Shown piece by piece: positions 34,872-42,266 of a DNA stretch of 57,502 nt. This stretch comes from Comamonadaceae bacterium UBA2334. GTDB taxonomy: Bacteria; Pseudomonadota; Gammaproteobacteria; Burkholderiales; Burkholderiaceae_C. The DNA is taken from positions 1 to 57,502 of the forward strand of contig DDUQ01000097.1 in the NCBI GenBank assembly GCA_002344885.1, in the 5' to 3' direction. The position numbers and the translations under genes were made by a program. Positions within the stretch are counted from its first letter, which is position 1. Each line of letters opens with the position of its first letter. The notes below the pieces were generated by a model that searched no databases, had not been told where the DNA came from, and saw only the letters and a program-made list of their open reading frames with translations.

Positions 34872-35418
34872 CGTCACCGGCCAGTTGCTTGGCCATGTGG
34901 TAGGTCCCGATGAACGCAATCGGAAGCGTCACCACCAGGCCCACGACACACAGCAGCACCCCCAGGTTGCCGATGATGCCCAGCACCAGCATGCACAGGA
35001 ACGCACCCAGCAGGTTGCCTTTGACCAGTTCCCAGGCGCGTTTGATGGCGGCAATGCCGTCCTTCTCGCCGCACGCCACCAGATAGGCTGCCGTGGGCAA
35101 CATGGCCATCAGCAGCAAACCCGGCAGTACGCACAGCATGAAGCCAATGGACACGATGATGGACGTCAGCAGCACCGCCAGCAACGACGGCACGAAGTCG
35201 TCAAAGCCCTTGAACACATCGGCAATGGAGATGGCCCGGCCCTCATCCTCGGCCTTCAGCATGCGCATGTAGCCCACCAGCATCGGCCCGGCCAGCAGGC
35301 CAAACGCCACGCTGCTGATCGCGATGACCAGCACGGTGGACACGATGTGTGCCACCGGGTTTTGCTTGAAACCGGCAAAGCCTGCCGACACGCAGGACGA
35401 AATGCTGATGGATGCCAT
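34849..35418 (-). CDS. Multi-pass membrane protein of unknown function
   Basis: 189 aa from the ATG at 35418, chosen for its clear ribosome binding site (GGGAGG, 7 bases upstream). Strongly hydrophobic, about five segments (VLVIAISSVAFGLLAGPMLVGYM, LLAVLLTSIIVSIGFMLCVLPGLLL, LGAFLCMLVLGIIGNLGVLLCVVGLVV). The DVFKGFDDF and CGEKDGIAAIKRAWELVKGN segments between helices resemble membrane proteins linked to DUF2189/DUF975-like families, but I cannot assign one. It is paired with the DUF2752 gene. Divergent from the molybdopterin oxidoreductase gene across 173 bp. Confidence 0.75.
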   Translation of the reverse strand: MASISISSCVSAGFAGFKQNPVAHIVSTVLVIAISSVAFGLLAGPMLVGYMRMLKAEDEGRAISIADVFKGFDDFVPSLLAVLLTSIIVSIGFMLCVLPGLLLMAMLPTAAYLVACGEKDGIAAIKRAWELVKGNLLGAFLCMLVLGIIGNLGVLLCVVGLVVTLPIAFIGTYHMAKQLAGDDGALRVE

Positions 35419-35591
35419 ACCTGATCCTCCCTTTAATGGACTGTGATCGGTCATGGTAGCAAACCGCTTTTGCACGATTTGAAGCTTGCTTTGCCGTGGG
35501 CACCCATCGTTTACCCGGTGTTGTCGCCTGCGGGATGGACAGCACGGGCCGCACACGTCCCAATCCACGCTTCCGATCACGCGAGGTGCCC

Positions 35592-37805
35592 ATGACCGAA
35601 ACCATCCATCACCGCATTTGCCCCCTGTGCGAGGCCTGTTGCGGCCTTGAAATCAAGACTGACGGTGACAAGGTCGTCAGCATCAGGGGCCACGAGGCCG
35701 ATGTGCTGAGCCGGGGCTACATCTGCCCCAAAGCCGTGGCCCTGAAAGACCTGCACGAAGACCCCGACCGCCTGCGCACCCCGCGCATCAAGCGCAACGG
35801 CGTGCATGTGGAAGCCACGTGGGAAGAAGCCTTTGCCGAGATCGAGGCCCGCCTGCCGCCCCTCATCAGCGCACACGGCCGCCATGCCACCGCCGTGGCG
35901 GTGGGCAACCCGTCGGCCCACAAAATTGGCCTGCTGACCTACTTTGGCAAGCTGGCCCGGGCGCTGGGCACGCGCAACGTGTTTTCAGCATCCACGCTGG
36001 ACCAGATGCCCAAGCAACTGGCCAGCGGGCTGATGTTTGGCCACTGGCTGTCGGTGGCCCTGCCCGACATCAGCCGCACCGAGTTGCTGGTGGTGATCGG
36101 CGCCAACCCGCTGGCCAGCAACGGCAGCATGTGGACCGTGCCCGACTTCAAGGGCAAGGCCAAGGCCTTGCAGGCACGCGGCGGCCAGCTCATCGTCATC
36201 GACCCCCGCCGCACCGAAACCGCCGCCATGGCGGACGCGCACCACTTCATCCGCCCCGGTGCCGACGTGTTTTTGCTGGCCGCCATGGTGCACACCCTGT
36301 TTGCCGACAACCTGGTGTCCCTGGGCCGCGCAGCCCCATGGGTGCAAGGCACCGACGAGGTACGCGCCGCCGTCGCGCCCTTCACACCCGAGGCCGTGGC
36401 CGAGCGCTGCGGCATGGCCGCCGTCACCATCCGCAACCTGGCCCACCAACTGGCGCGCACACCACGCGCCGCGGTGTATGCCCGCATTGGCACCTGCACC
36501 CAAACCTACGGCACCGCAGCGAGTTGGCTGGTCGATGTGCTGAACACACTCACCGGCCACCTGGACACCGAAGGCGGCATGCTGTTTGCCAAGTCGGCCG
36601 CGTTTGCCACCAACACGGCGGGCAAACCCGGCACCGGCAAAGGCGTGAGCACCGGCCGCCACCATGCCCGCGTGAGCGGCGCACCCGAGGTGTATGGCGA
36701 GCTGCCCATCACCTGCCTGGCAGAAGAAATCGATACCCCGGGCGAGGGCCAGGTGCGCGCACTCATCACCGTGGCCACCAACCCCGTGCTCTCCAGCCCG
36801 GACGGCCCCCGCCTGGCTGCCGCGCTGGACACGCTGGACTTCATGGTGAGCCTGGACATTTACCTGAACGAAACCACGCGCCATGCAGACGTCATCCTGC
36901 CCGGCCTTTCGCCACTGGAAGACCTGCACTACGACGTGGCCTTCCCCCAACTGTCTTGGCGCAACCATGCCCGCTACAGCCCACCGGTATTTGACGCGCC
37001 ACCGGGCCAGCCTGAGGAATGGCAAACCCTGCTGAAGCTGGCGGCCATCGTCCGTGGCGAGGGCGCACAGGCTGACGCCAACGCCCTGGACGACACGCAG
37101 TTTGAAGAAGACGCGCAGCGCATGTTCGGCCCCCACGCCGCCGCCGTGGTGGCGGCCACACGCCACCTGCGCGGCCCGCAACGCGGGCTGGACGTGGCCT
37201 TGCGCACCGGCCCGTATGGCGACCAGTTTGGCCAGAAGCCCGACGGGCTGAACCTGGCCAAAGTGATGGCCGCCAACGCCACAGGCGGCATCGACCTGGG
37301 CGAGCTGCAACCCCGCATCCCCGAGATGCTGCGCACGCCCAGCGGCAAAGTGGAACTGGCCCCACCGCTGCTGCTGCAAGACCTGAAGCGCGCCGAACAG
37401 GCGCTGCAGCAACCTGCCCCTGACCTCGTCATCATCGGGCGGCGCGATGTGCGCACCAACAACAGTTGGATGCACAACCTGCCCACCCTGGCCAAAGGCC
37501 CGTTCCGCTGCACCGCCCTGGTTCACCCGCACGATGCCCAACGCTGCGGCGTGCAGGAGGGTGGCACGGTCACCCTGCGCAACGGCCACCGCAGCGTGCA
37601 AGCCCAGGTGCACATCAGCGCCGAGATGATGCCCGGCGTGGTGAGCCTGCCCCACGGCTGGGGCCACGACTTGCCAGGCACCCAACTGCGCGTGGCAGCC
37701 GAACGCCCCGGCGCCAACCTGAACGCACTGCTGGACGACCAACTGCGCGACCCGCTGTCAGGCAATGCGGTGCTCAGTGGCGTGGCGATTTCGATGGAGG
37801 CGTGA
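35592..37805 (+). CDS. Molybdopterin-dependent oxidoreductase with [4Fe-4S] cluster
   Basis: 737 aa from the ATG at 35592. An N-terminal C-x2-C-x3-C...C cluster motif (CPLCEACCG and GYICPKAV) is followed by the molybdopterin oxidoreductase core (GANPLASNGSMW, IVIDPRRTETAAMADAHHFIRPGADVFLL) and a C-terminal Mo-bis-MGD-binding domain (GRRDVRTNNSWMHNLP, SLPHGWGHD). There is no Tat signal, so the protein is cytoplasmic. It resembles formate dehydrogenase/nitrate reductase-like proteins, but no gamma or beta subunit, electron-transfer partner or cofactor gene adjoins it. The Mo ligand residue could not be placed, so substrate is unknown. It ends 10 bases before the convergent DUF2442 gene. Confidence 0.88.
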   Translation: MTETIHHRICPLCEACCGLEIKTDGDKVVSIRGHEADVLSRGYICPKAVALKDLHEDPDRLRTPRIKRNGVHVEATWEEAFAEIEARLPPLISAHGRHATAVAVGNPSAHKIGLLTYFGKLARALGTRNVFSASTLDQMPKQLASGLMFGHWLSVALPDISRTELLVVIGANPLASNGSMWTVPDFKGKAKALQARGGQLIVIDPRRTETAAMADAHHFIRPGADVFLLAAMVHTLFADNLVSLGRAAPWVQGTDEVRAAVAPFTPEAVAERCGMAAVTIRNLAHQLARTPRAAVYARIGTCTQTYGTAASWLVDVLNTLTGHLDTEGGMLFAKSAAFATNTAGKPGTGKGVSTGRHHARVSGAPEVYGELPITCLAEEIDTPGEGQVRALITVATNPVLSSPDGPRLAAALDTLDFMVSLDIYLNETTRHADVILPGLSPLEDLHYDVAFPQLSWRNHARYSPPVFDAPPGQPEEWQTLLKLAAIVRGEGAQADANALDDTQFEEDAQRMFGPHAAAVVAATRHLRGPQRGLDVALRTGPYGDQFGQKPDGLNLAKVMAANATGGIDLGELQPRIPEMLRTPSGKVELAPPLLLQDLKRAEQALQQPAPDLVIIGRRDVRTNNSWMHNLPTLAKGPFRCTALVHPHDAQRCGVQEGGTVTLRNGHRSVQAQVHISAEMMPGVVSLPHGWGHDLPGTQLRVAAERPGANLNALLDDQLRDPLSGNAVLSGVAISMEA

Positions 37806-37815
37806 ACAACGCGAC

Positions 37816-38070
37816 TCACACCCTCGCCACAAGCGGAAAAGCGTCCGGTTGCCGAATGGATTGCACGGCAAGGTCGATGTCGAGGGCTGGCCAGTAGAGA
37901 TGCTCGGGCGTAGGCCGCTCGAAATGGGTGATTTGCTCGACAGTCGCGGCCCTGAACCACGGAAATTTCTCGAAGGGAAGCAGAAGTTCTTCGTCACCCA
38001 GCAACAGCCAGAACCCGTGGCAAGGTTGGGCACCTTGTTCAATCGTAGTGCGTCCACATGCGCAGAACAC
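37816..38070 (-). CDS. DUF2442-like small protein
   Basis: 84 aa from a GTG at 38070. The frame is also open from an ATG at 38154, but that start lies deep inside the toxin gene. The end of the protein, FPWFRAATVEQITHF then YWPALDIDLAVQSI, matches the DUF2442 C terminus. DUF2442 proteins often sit beside toxin-antitoxin-like genes (DUF4160/DUF2442 pairs). Here it follows yefM-yoeB and overlaps yoeB by 32 bases. The uncertain start and overlap leave open that it is a partial gene. Confidence 0.55.
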   Translation of the reverse strand: MFCACGRTTIEQGAQPCHGFWLLLGDEELLLPFEKFPWFRAATVEQITHFERPTPEHLYWPALDIDLAVQSIRQPDAFPLVARV

Positions 38071-38305
38071 GAACCGTCTTCTCTGTGGCAAAAACTTCGT
38101 ACACCAGGCGATGCTGAATCGTGATGCGGCGAGAGTACGCGCCGGCGAGATCACCGACTAATTTTTCGTATGGTGGTGGGTTGCGAAATGGGTCGTCGGC
38201 AAGCACCGCGAGCAGTTCTTGCGCTTTTTGTTTGAGGCCACTCGCTGCAAGCTTCTTGGCGTCCTTCATTGCTTGCTTGGCATAAACAACCTCCCAACTC
38301 ACCAC
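38039..38305 (-). CDS. YoeB/Txe-family mRNA interferase toxin
   Basis: 88 aa. YoeB features: WEVVYAKQAMKDAKKL at the N terminus, Glu in PPPYEKLVG, Arg in AYSRRI and QHRLVYEV, and the C-terminal MWTHYD, covering the Glu-Arg-His active site of the family. YoeB cleaves mRNA at the ribosomal A site. It overlaps the antitoxin gene by 7 bases, the usual translational coupling. It lies beyond the last recognisable attC of the integron remnant. Confidence 0.9.
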   Translation of the reverse strand: MVSWEVVYAKQAMKDAKKLAASGLKQKAQELLAVLADDPFRNPPPYEKLVGDLAGAYSRRITIQHRLVYEVFATEKTVRVLRMWTHYD

Positions 38306-38541
38306 TCAAGTGCCTTCGAACTCATGGCGAGGGGCTCGGCCATACCAGCTTTGATGGACTCGCGCATGCCAGGCACTGCCAACAGGTACAGAGTTTCTTG
38401 AATTGCACTCCAATCCTCTGCGGAGAGCAGCACGGCACTGTTGCGTTTTCCGGAAATGATGATGGGTTCATGCGACTCAACTGTTTGATCAATGAGCCGG
38501 TAGAGGTTTGCGCGCGCTTCGCTGGCAGAAAGTGTGTTCAT
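38299..38541 (-). CDS. YefM-family antitoxin
   Basis: 80 aa. The Phd/YefM fold is recognisable in MNTLSASEARANLYRLIDQTVE and PIIISGKRNSAVLLSAEDWSAIQETLYLL. It neutralises the adjacent YoeB toxin and represses its own promoter as part of the complex. The upstream region to 38600 contains a short palindromic ACGCTATTACGTACGCC, a candidate operator. Confidence 0.92.
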   Translation of the reverse strand: MNTLSASEARANLYRLIDQTVESHEPIIISGKRNSAVLLSAEDWSAIQETLYLLAVPGMRESIKAGMAEPLAMSSKALEW

Positions 38542-38600
38542 TTCAAGCTCTTTGAAAGAAACCAGAATGGTACGCTATTACGTACGCCAGTCAAGCAAGT

Positions 38601-38689
38601 ATGCCAGCGCTTCAAGATGCCCCGCGTTAAAGCTCGGAGGTGCGCAGCCGACTTGCCGACGCAGGGTCTCTTGAAGCGATAAGTTAGGC
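38601..38689 (-). other. Degenerate attC-like site (third cassette)
   Basis: The higher-coordinate end carries GTTAGGC (38683-38689), which is GCCTAAC on the cassette strand, and the HigA stop lies in it, as is usual. Inside are inverted arms CGCTTCAAGA (38608-38617) and TCTTGAAGCG (38669-38678) around a GC-rich centre. The opposite simple site should read GTTRRRY on the minus strand near 38601-38607, but reads CTGGCAT, so that end has decayed or is not homologous. The spacing is that of a long attC of about 90 bp. Confidence 0.45.
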
Positions 38690-38989
38690 GTGGACGGCTT
38701 GAGCCACCAACTTGACGCCCAGCGCTGCGCAGACGCGGTTTACGGTGTCGAAGCGTGGTTGTGCATCCGGACGCAGCGCCTTGTATAAGGCTTCGCGCGT
38801 AATACCTGACGCCTTTGCAATTTCGCTCATGCCACGCGCACGAGCGATGTCACCCAAGGCGGCTGCCAGCAGTGCCGGGTCATTGGCAGTGAGAATGTCA
38901 GTGAGGTAGGCTGCAATAGCCTCTTCACTGTCAAGATAGGGAGCAGCGTCAAATTCGGGTAGTTCGGCAACTTTGAAGCGTTTGGTCAT
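38684..38989 (-). CDS. HigA-like antitoxin (addiction module antidote protein)
   Basis: 101 aa from the ATG at 38989. An N-terminal segment FKVAELPEFDAAPYLDSEEAIAAYL is followed by a helix-turn-helix domain (IARARGMSEIAKASGITREALYKALR, then DTVNRVCAALGVKL), typical of antidote proteins paired with HigB-type toxins. It lies just downstream of the toxin frame, 14 bases after the toxin's original stop, in the toxin-first order common in higBA. The stop codon is inside the degenerate attC, marking it as a cassette gene. Confidence 0.88.
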   Translation of the reverse strand: MTKRFKVAELPEFDAAPYLDSEEAIAAYLTDILTANDPALLAAALGDIARARGMSEIAKASGITREALYKALRPDAQPRFDTVNRVCAALGVKLVAQAVHA

Positions 38990-39003
38990 GGCTATTTCTC
39001 CAG

Positions 39004-39297
39004 TCAGTCCAGCAGGGCAGCCAATGTCTTGGCGCGCTTGATATCCCGCTTCTGGGTGCGCTTTGATCAGCCAGCGAGCAAGACAATCACCTGCGTACCG
39101 CGTTGCGTGAAATACACGCGCCAAACGGCACCCAAATGAATACGAAGTTCCGATACGCCTTCGCCAACCGACTCGACATCACCCATCAATCCCAACTCCA
39201 GACGCTTGAGACGGGCGATAACAACGCTACGGACAGTCATGTCAGGTACTGCTTCAAGCCAAGCTGAAAACTGAGGGAGAGGTTTCAGCGAGAACAT
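39004..39297 (-). pseudogene. HigB/RelE-type toxin interrupted by an in-frame stop
   Basis: The frame starts at ATG 39297 and reads a normal RelE/HigB toxin (FSAWLEAVPDMTVRSVVIARLKR, then DVESVGEGVSELRIHLGAVWRVYF) up to VIVLLAG, where codon 77 is TGA (39067-39069). In the same frame the next codons read SKRTQKRDIKRAKTLAALLD and stop at 39004. That tail is the expected family C terminus (GGDKxTQxxDIxxAKxLA), so full length would be 97 residues. The single in-frame nonsense codon removes about 21 residues including the conserved Lys/Asp positions. The toxin is probably inactive, while the antitoxin remains intact. Confidence 0.85.
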
Positions 39298-39369
39298 GCG
39301 ACGATCGTAATCGAACGATTACACGACGTCAAATAACCCTGGAGCGAAAAGTCGGTGCTGGGGGAAGGT

Positions 39370-39432
39370 GCCTAACGTCGTAGCTCAGGGGCGCGCCGCT
39401 TGCGGCGCGTCCCTTGGAGCGCAGTGTTATGC
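39370..39432 (-). other. Integron attC recombination site (cassette 2)
   Basis: Cassette-strand ends are a variant GCATAAC (39426-39432) and GTTAGGC (39370-39376). The centre is a near-perfect palindrome of GGGGCGCGCCGC-TT-GCGGCGCGTCCC with one mismatch. Length 63 bp. It shares almost the entire centre with the attC at 40269-40332. Such homogeneous attC sites are the mark of a resident chromosomal integron. Confidence 0.9.
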
Positions 39433-39439
39433 AAGGCGC

Positions 39440-39763
39440 TTAGCCAACCCATTGCCCGATATTGATAGTGAATTTGATTCTAGACACGCTCTCTTTCGAT
39501 GCGCCGCCTCCACCACCAAGCTCAGCTTCGACAACGGACAGTTTGAGCTTTGCACCAGCCTTTCCCCCACCCGCCTTCTTGGTTGTGACAGCAACATCGA
39601 ACTCGATGCCTGCGCCATTGTCGGCTTTGCTGCCAGGGCGAAGAAAAAAAGTTCGAGAAGCATTGGGGTCAGTCGCTTTTTCCCCAAGCCGGATGTTGTT
39701 CGCTTCGCGAATGCCGTTTGATATTTCAAGCAAGGTCTCAGTAATGAACTCTTGAAGTTCCAT
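39440..39763 (-). CDS. trypco2-like small protein (cassette 2, second gene)
   Basis: 107 aa with AAAGGA before the ATG at 39763. It reads MELQEFITETLLEISNGIREAN, then IEFDVAVTTKKAGGG, a Gly/Ala-rich linker, and ends SRIKFTINI. This pattern resembles the small trypco2 (trypsin-co-occurring) domain proteins, which are seen in conflict-system contexts and in integron cassettes. Function is unknown. No attC separates it from the lipoprotein gene upstream, so the two seem to share one cassette. Base composition is clearly less GC-rich than the chromosomal genes. Confidence 0.6.
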   Translation of the reverse strand: MELQEFITETLLEISNGIREANNIRLGEKATDPNASRTFFLRPGSKADNGAGIEFDVAVTTKKAGGGKAGAKLKLSVVEAELGGGGGASKESVSRIKFTINIGQWVG

Positions 39764-39831
39764 ATGCGTTCCTTTGCACGAGGTTAGCCGTCACGCGACA
39801 GCCGACTTTTGAAAACTGACTCAATATCTCC

Positions 39832-40236
39832 TTATTTGTCGGTCACACACTTGTAAAGAATTTTTTGGTTGTAGTTGGCAAGGGAACCTCCGCTGTCAGC
39901 GGAAGTAGTTCGTGCGGTCCCCGATACATATGCGTAGTTTCCTGTTCCTGTAACGGTCGCATTGATACGGGTACGCGATTCACCGCCTCCCATATCAACT
40001 TGCCCAAGGTACTGCTTCTTAAGATCAACGATTACAGGACGTCCACCGTTCTTCTGCTTGCAGTCTTCTGCAATCAGTCGATCCGCTTCAGCTATTTGGT
40101 GAGGAAAGTTTGCCCTCCCTTGATAGCGGTACACGGTTCCAACTCCTTCGATTTCCAATGGAATAGAAGAAATGCTGGCGTGGGTACAACCGCCCAAAAT
40201 AAAGACCCACAAAAATTTGGTGATGATGTTTTTCAT
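39832..40236 (-). CDS. Small lipoprotein (cassette 2, first gene)
   Basis: 134 aa with a type II signal peptide: MKNIITKFLWVFILGGC gives a lipobox LGGC, acylated Cys17. The mature part is beta-rich and hydrophilic (GVGTVYRYQGRANFPHQIAEADRLIAEDC, INATVTGTGNYAYVSGTART) with two further cysteines that could pair. I do not recognise the family. Lys/Asn content and low GC differ from the neighbouring chromosome, as expected for an integron cassette gene. The Ser after the Cys-Thr-His start does not give a confident sorting signal. Confidence 0.7.
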   Translation of the reverse strand: MKNIITKFLWVFILGGCTHASISSIPLEIEGVGTVYRYQGRANFPHQIAEADRLIAEDCKQKNGGRPVIVDLKKQYLGQVDMGGGESRTRINATVTGTGNYAYVSGTARTTSADSGGSLANYNQKILYKCVTDK

Positions 40237-40268
40237 TCTGTATGTACCTCCCTTGGTTGTTGAGTGTT

Positions 40269-40332
40269 GCCTAACGTGCTAGCTCAGGGACGCGCCGCTT
40301 GCGGCGCGTCCCGCTGGAGCGCCTCGTTAGGC
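40269..40332 (-). other. Integron attC recombination site (cassette 1)
   Basis: The 64-bp site begins and ends with perfect core sites: GCCTAAC (40269-40275) and GTTAGGC (40326-40332), symmetric on both strands. The centre, 40287-40312, is a perfect 12-bp inverted repeat GGGACGCGCCGC with a TT loop. The stop codon of the cassette 1 gene (40284) lies inside it and its last residues (ALQRDAPQAARP) are encoded by the attC. Confidence 0.93.
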
Positions 40333-41255
40333 TTGCTGCCATCCGCAATGTGTAGACGGATGATTTCTACAATCTCTTCATTGCCCCTATCACCAGCAAT
40401 GTCGCTGGCGGTTTTATTGTCTTTATTTACATGGGCAATGTTTGCGTCGAATTTTAATAACGCTTGTGCCGCATCAGATTCATTTCTGCTGGCCGCAAAC
40501 ATCAATGCAGTCCATCCGCGTTCATCAGTTGCATTAATGTCAGCACCTGCGGCAACCAACTCGTTAATTTTGGTGACTTCGCCAAGCATTGCGGCCATCA
40601 TCAAAGGAGTTGTGCCATCTGGGGCTGTTTCGTTTACAACAGTTTTGTACCGGTAGGTGTTGCGGACGCGCTTCGATTTGGACAAGTATGCCGTCCAAAT
40701 GCTGGCCGCTATCACTGACGCAATGAATGCCCCAATAAATTGCGGATCACTAGCTTCTGTTTTTCCAAAAACCGCCAACGGAATAACTATGGCTAAGACG
40801 ATTGATGCGATAGGCCCTGTAAGCCACAAGATGACTTTCGCTCGATTTACAACCGACCAATCACGACTGCTCACCAAGTCCCAGCCACCATACATGCTTA
40901 TTGCTGCGACAACTGCAAAGGCCCACCAAGTGGTTCTTTTGAAGGTGATCCACTCAGCTAATGACCCGAGATTCGGATACTGTCTCTCTGCCATCATAAA
41001 GTCAGCATTTATTCTGCCCGCACCTAGCAGTGGGCCAAGAGCTAGCATTCCAATGACGAGCAACAGTAGCCAACCACCAACCCCGGATGGGCCTGACTTT
41101 ATTTTTGGTTTGATCTGATTTGACGTTTCGGTGCTTTGCTCTGGAGTGCTTCTTTCTTGCTGCGGGAGATGAGCACTTATGGGCAAAGCAGTGCCACAAC
41201 TTGCACAAAATTTGGCTCCAGGTACTGCTTGAGTGCCACACTGAGTACAGAACAT
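40284..41255 (-). CDS. Zinc-ribbon / DUF2569 / ankyrin protein (cassette 1)
   Basis: 323 aa. N-terminal zinc ribbon with paired cysteines (FCTQCGTQ and FCASCGTA, residues 2-20), a linker, four hydrophobic segments at about 58-195 (GVGGWLLLLVIGMLALGPLLG; WWAFAVVAAISMYGG; IVLAIVIPLAVF; FIGAFIASVIAASIWTAYL) typical of DUF2569, then two to three ankyrin repeats (about 215-300: DGTTPLMMAAMLGEVTKINELVAAGADIN, ERGWTALMFAASRNE). Likely an inner-membrane protein with cytosolic ankyrin and zinc-ribbon ends. The start lies 21 bases inside the attI core, so cassette 1 is next to the integrase, the best-expressed position. The C terminus comes from attC. Confidence 0.85.
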   Translation of the reverse strand: MFCTQCGTQAVPGAKFCASCGTALPISAHLPQQERSTPEQSTETSNQIKPKIKSGPSGVGGWLLLLVIGMLALGPLLGAGRINADFMMAERQYPNLGSLAEWITFKRTTWWAFAVVAAISMYGGWDLVSSRDWSVVNRAKVILWLTGPIASIVLAIVIPLAVFGKTEASDPQFIGAFIASVIAASIWTAYLSKSKRVRNTYRYKTVVNETAPDGTTPLMMAAMLGEVTKINELVAAGADINATDERGWTALMFAASRNESDAAQALLKFDANIAHVNKDNKTASDIAGDRGNEEIVEIIRLHIADGSKPNEALQRDAPQAARP

Positions 41256-41275
41256 TGGCGTCTCCTATGATGAAA

Positions 41276-41340
41276 GCCTAACGTAATGTAGACGAGCGTC
41301 TATCTTGGGAATCCCAAGCTAGACGACAAAATAAACTGGG
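41276..41340 (-). other. Integron attI-like region
   Basis: On the cassette strand GTTAGGC occurs at 41276-41282, just 21 bases before the first cassette gene and 153 bases from the integrase start. This is where an attI x attC junction is expected. The flanking 41283-41340 sequence would be the rest of attI; attI sites are poorly conserved, so only the core can be read. A cassette promoter would lie between here and the integrase gene at 41435. Confidence 0.7.
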
Positions 41341-41434
41341 CAGACGGGCCTGATCGCAACAGCGAAACACAGCGCAAAGCCGCTTGTGGTCTTGCTTTGA
41401 TATGCATATACTGGATGCAAAAACAGTATTTGTA

Positions 41435-42080
41435 ATGTCTGCCAAACCCGTCTCCTATATCCCCCAGTCAGCCCGCCTGCTGGATCAGTTGCGCGAGGTG
41501 CTGCGGTACAAACACTATAGCTTGCGCACCGAAGAGGCCTACTTGTATTGGGTGAAATTCTTCGTTCGTTGGCATGGGCGCAACGGGCAAGTGCAGCATC
41601 CGCGTGACATGGGTGCCGCAGAGGTTCAGTAATTTTTGGCCATGCTCACCACGCAGCGCAATGTGTCAGTGTCCACGCACAATCAGGCGCTCAGCGCCCT
41701 ACTTTTCTTGTACCGTGAGGTTCTGGGAGTGAAGTTGCCGTGGCTCGATGATGTCCAGCGCCCCACCAGGCCAAGGCACATTCCATCGGTGCTGACTGTG
41801 ACCGAAGTGGCGGCGTTACTTGGGGCAATGACCGGGGTTGAATTGTTGTTGGCCAAACTGTTGTATGGCACCGGAATGCGGCTTAACGAAGGGCTGCGCC
41901 TGCGGGTGAAAGACGTGGATTTTTGCCACTCATTTGCTGCAAGCGGGTACCGACATTCGCACGGTGCAAGAGTTGTTGGGGCACAGCGACGTGTCCACCA
42001 CCATGATTTACACGCATGTGCTGAAGGTTGCCGCAGGCGGCACGGCCAGCCCGTTGGATTCATTGGCCTTTGGCGGTTGA
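41435..42080 (+). pseudogene. intI: Integron integrase intI, degraded
   Basis: The frame starts at ATG 41435 with a typical IntI N terminus (RLLDQLREVLRYKHYSLRTEEAYLYWV). Codon 66 is TAA (41630-41632). In the same frame the protein resumes as FLAMLTTQRNVSVSTHNQALSALLFLYREV and keeps LLYGTGMRLNEGLRLRVKDVD, which includes catalytic Arg I. At 41921-41922 the frame shifts by one and jumps to FATHLLQAGTDIRTVQELLGH, keeping the Tyr of TTMIYTHVL and ending at TGA 42080. About 110 residues, including the IntI-specific patch and the HxLRH box, are missing. It is oriented away from the cassettes, the normal integron layout, and cannot be active. Confidence 0.93.
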
Positions 42081-42266
42081 CTGGCGACTGATCGACGGTT
42101 TTGGGCCTTGTGCCTCAATGGCTTTTCTGGGTCGACAACCGACCTTCGAGGTTCCTCTTTCCCAAACCTCCTCACATCACAACACGCCTCGTTTTCCACA
42201 AGAGTCCCGGCTCTGGCAGCCAGACCAGCGAATTGGCGAGCAGCAAACTCCACCCCACCCCGCCCC

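Noticed and set aside
35985..37742. A 585-codon minus-strand frame opposite the molybdopterin oxidoreductase
   Set aside because: High-GC shadow of a well-supported gene; it has no domain and is His/Gln/Val-rich in the usual antisense manner.
39067..39069. In-frame TGA in the toxin read as selenocysteine
   Set aside because: RelE/HigB toxins are not selenoproteins, the codon replaces a conserved Gly, and no SECIS-like hairpin is evident.
40287..40312. Strong palindrome as a rho-independent terminator
   Set aside because: It has no T-tract, is perfectly central in a site flanked by GCCTAAC/GTTAGGC, and has a near-copy at 39388-39413, so attC explains it better.
38601..42080. Prophage or insertion sequence remnant
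   Set aside because: The only recombinase is an integron integrase and no terminal inverted repeats, phage structural genes or transposase are present.
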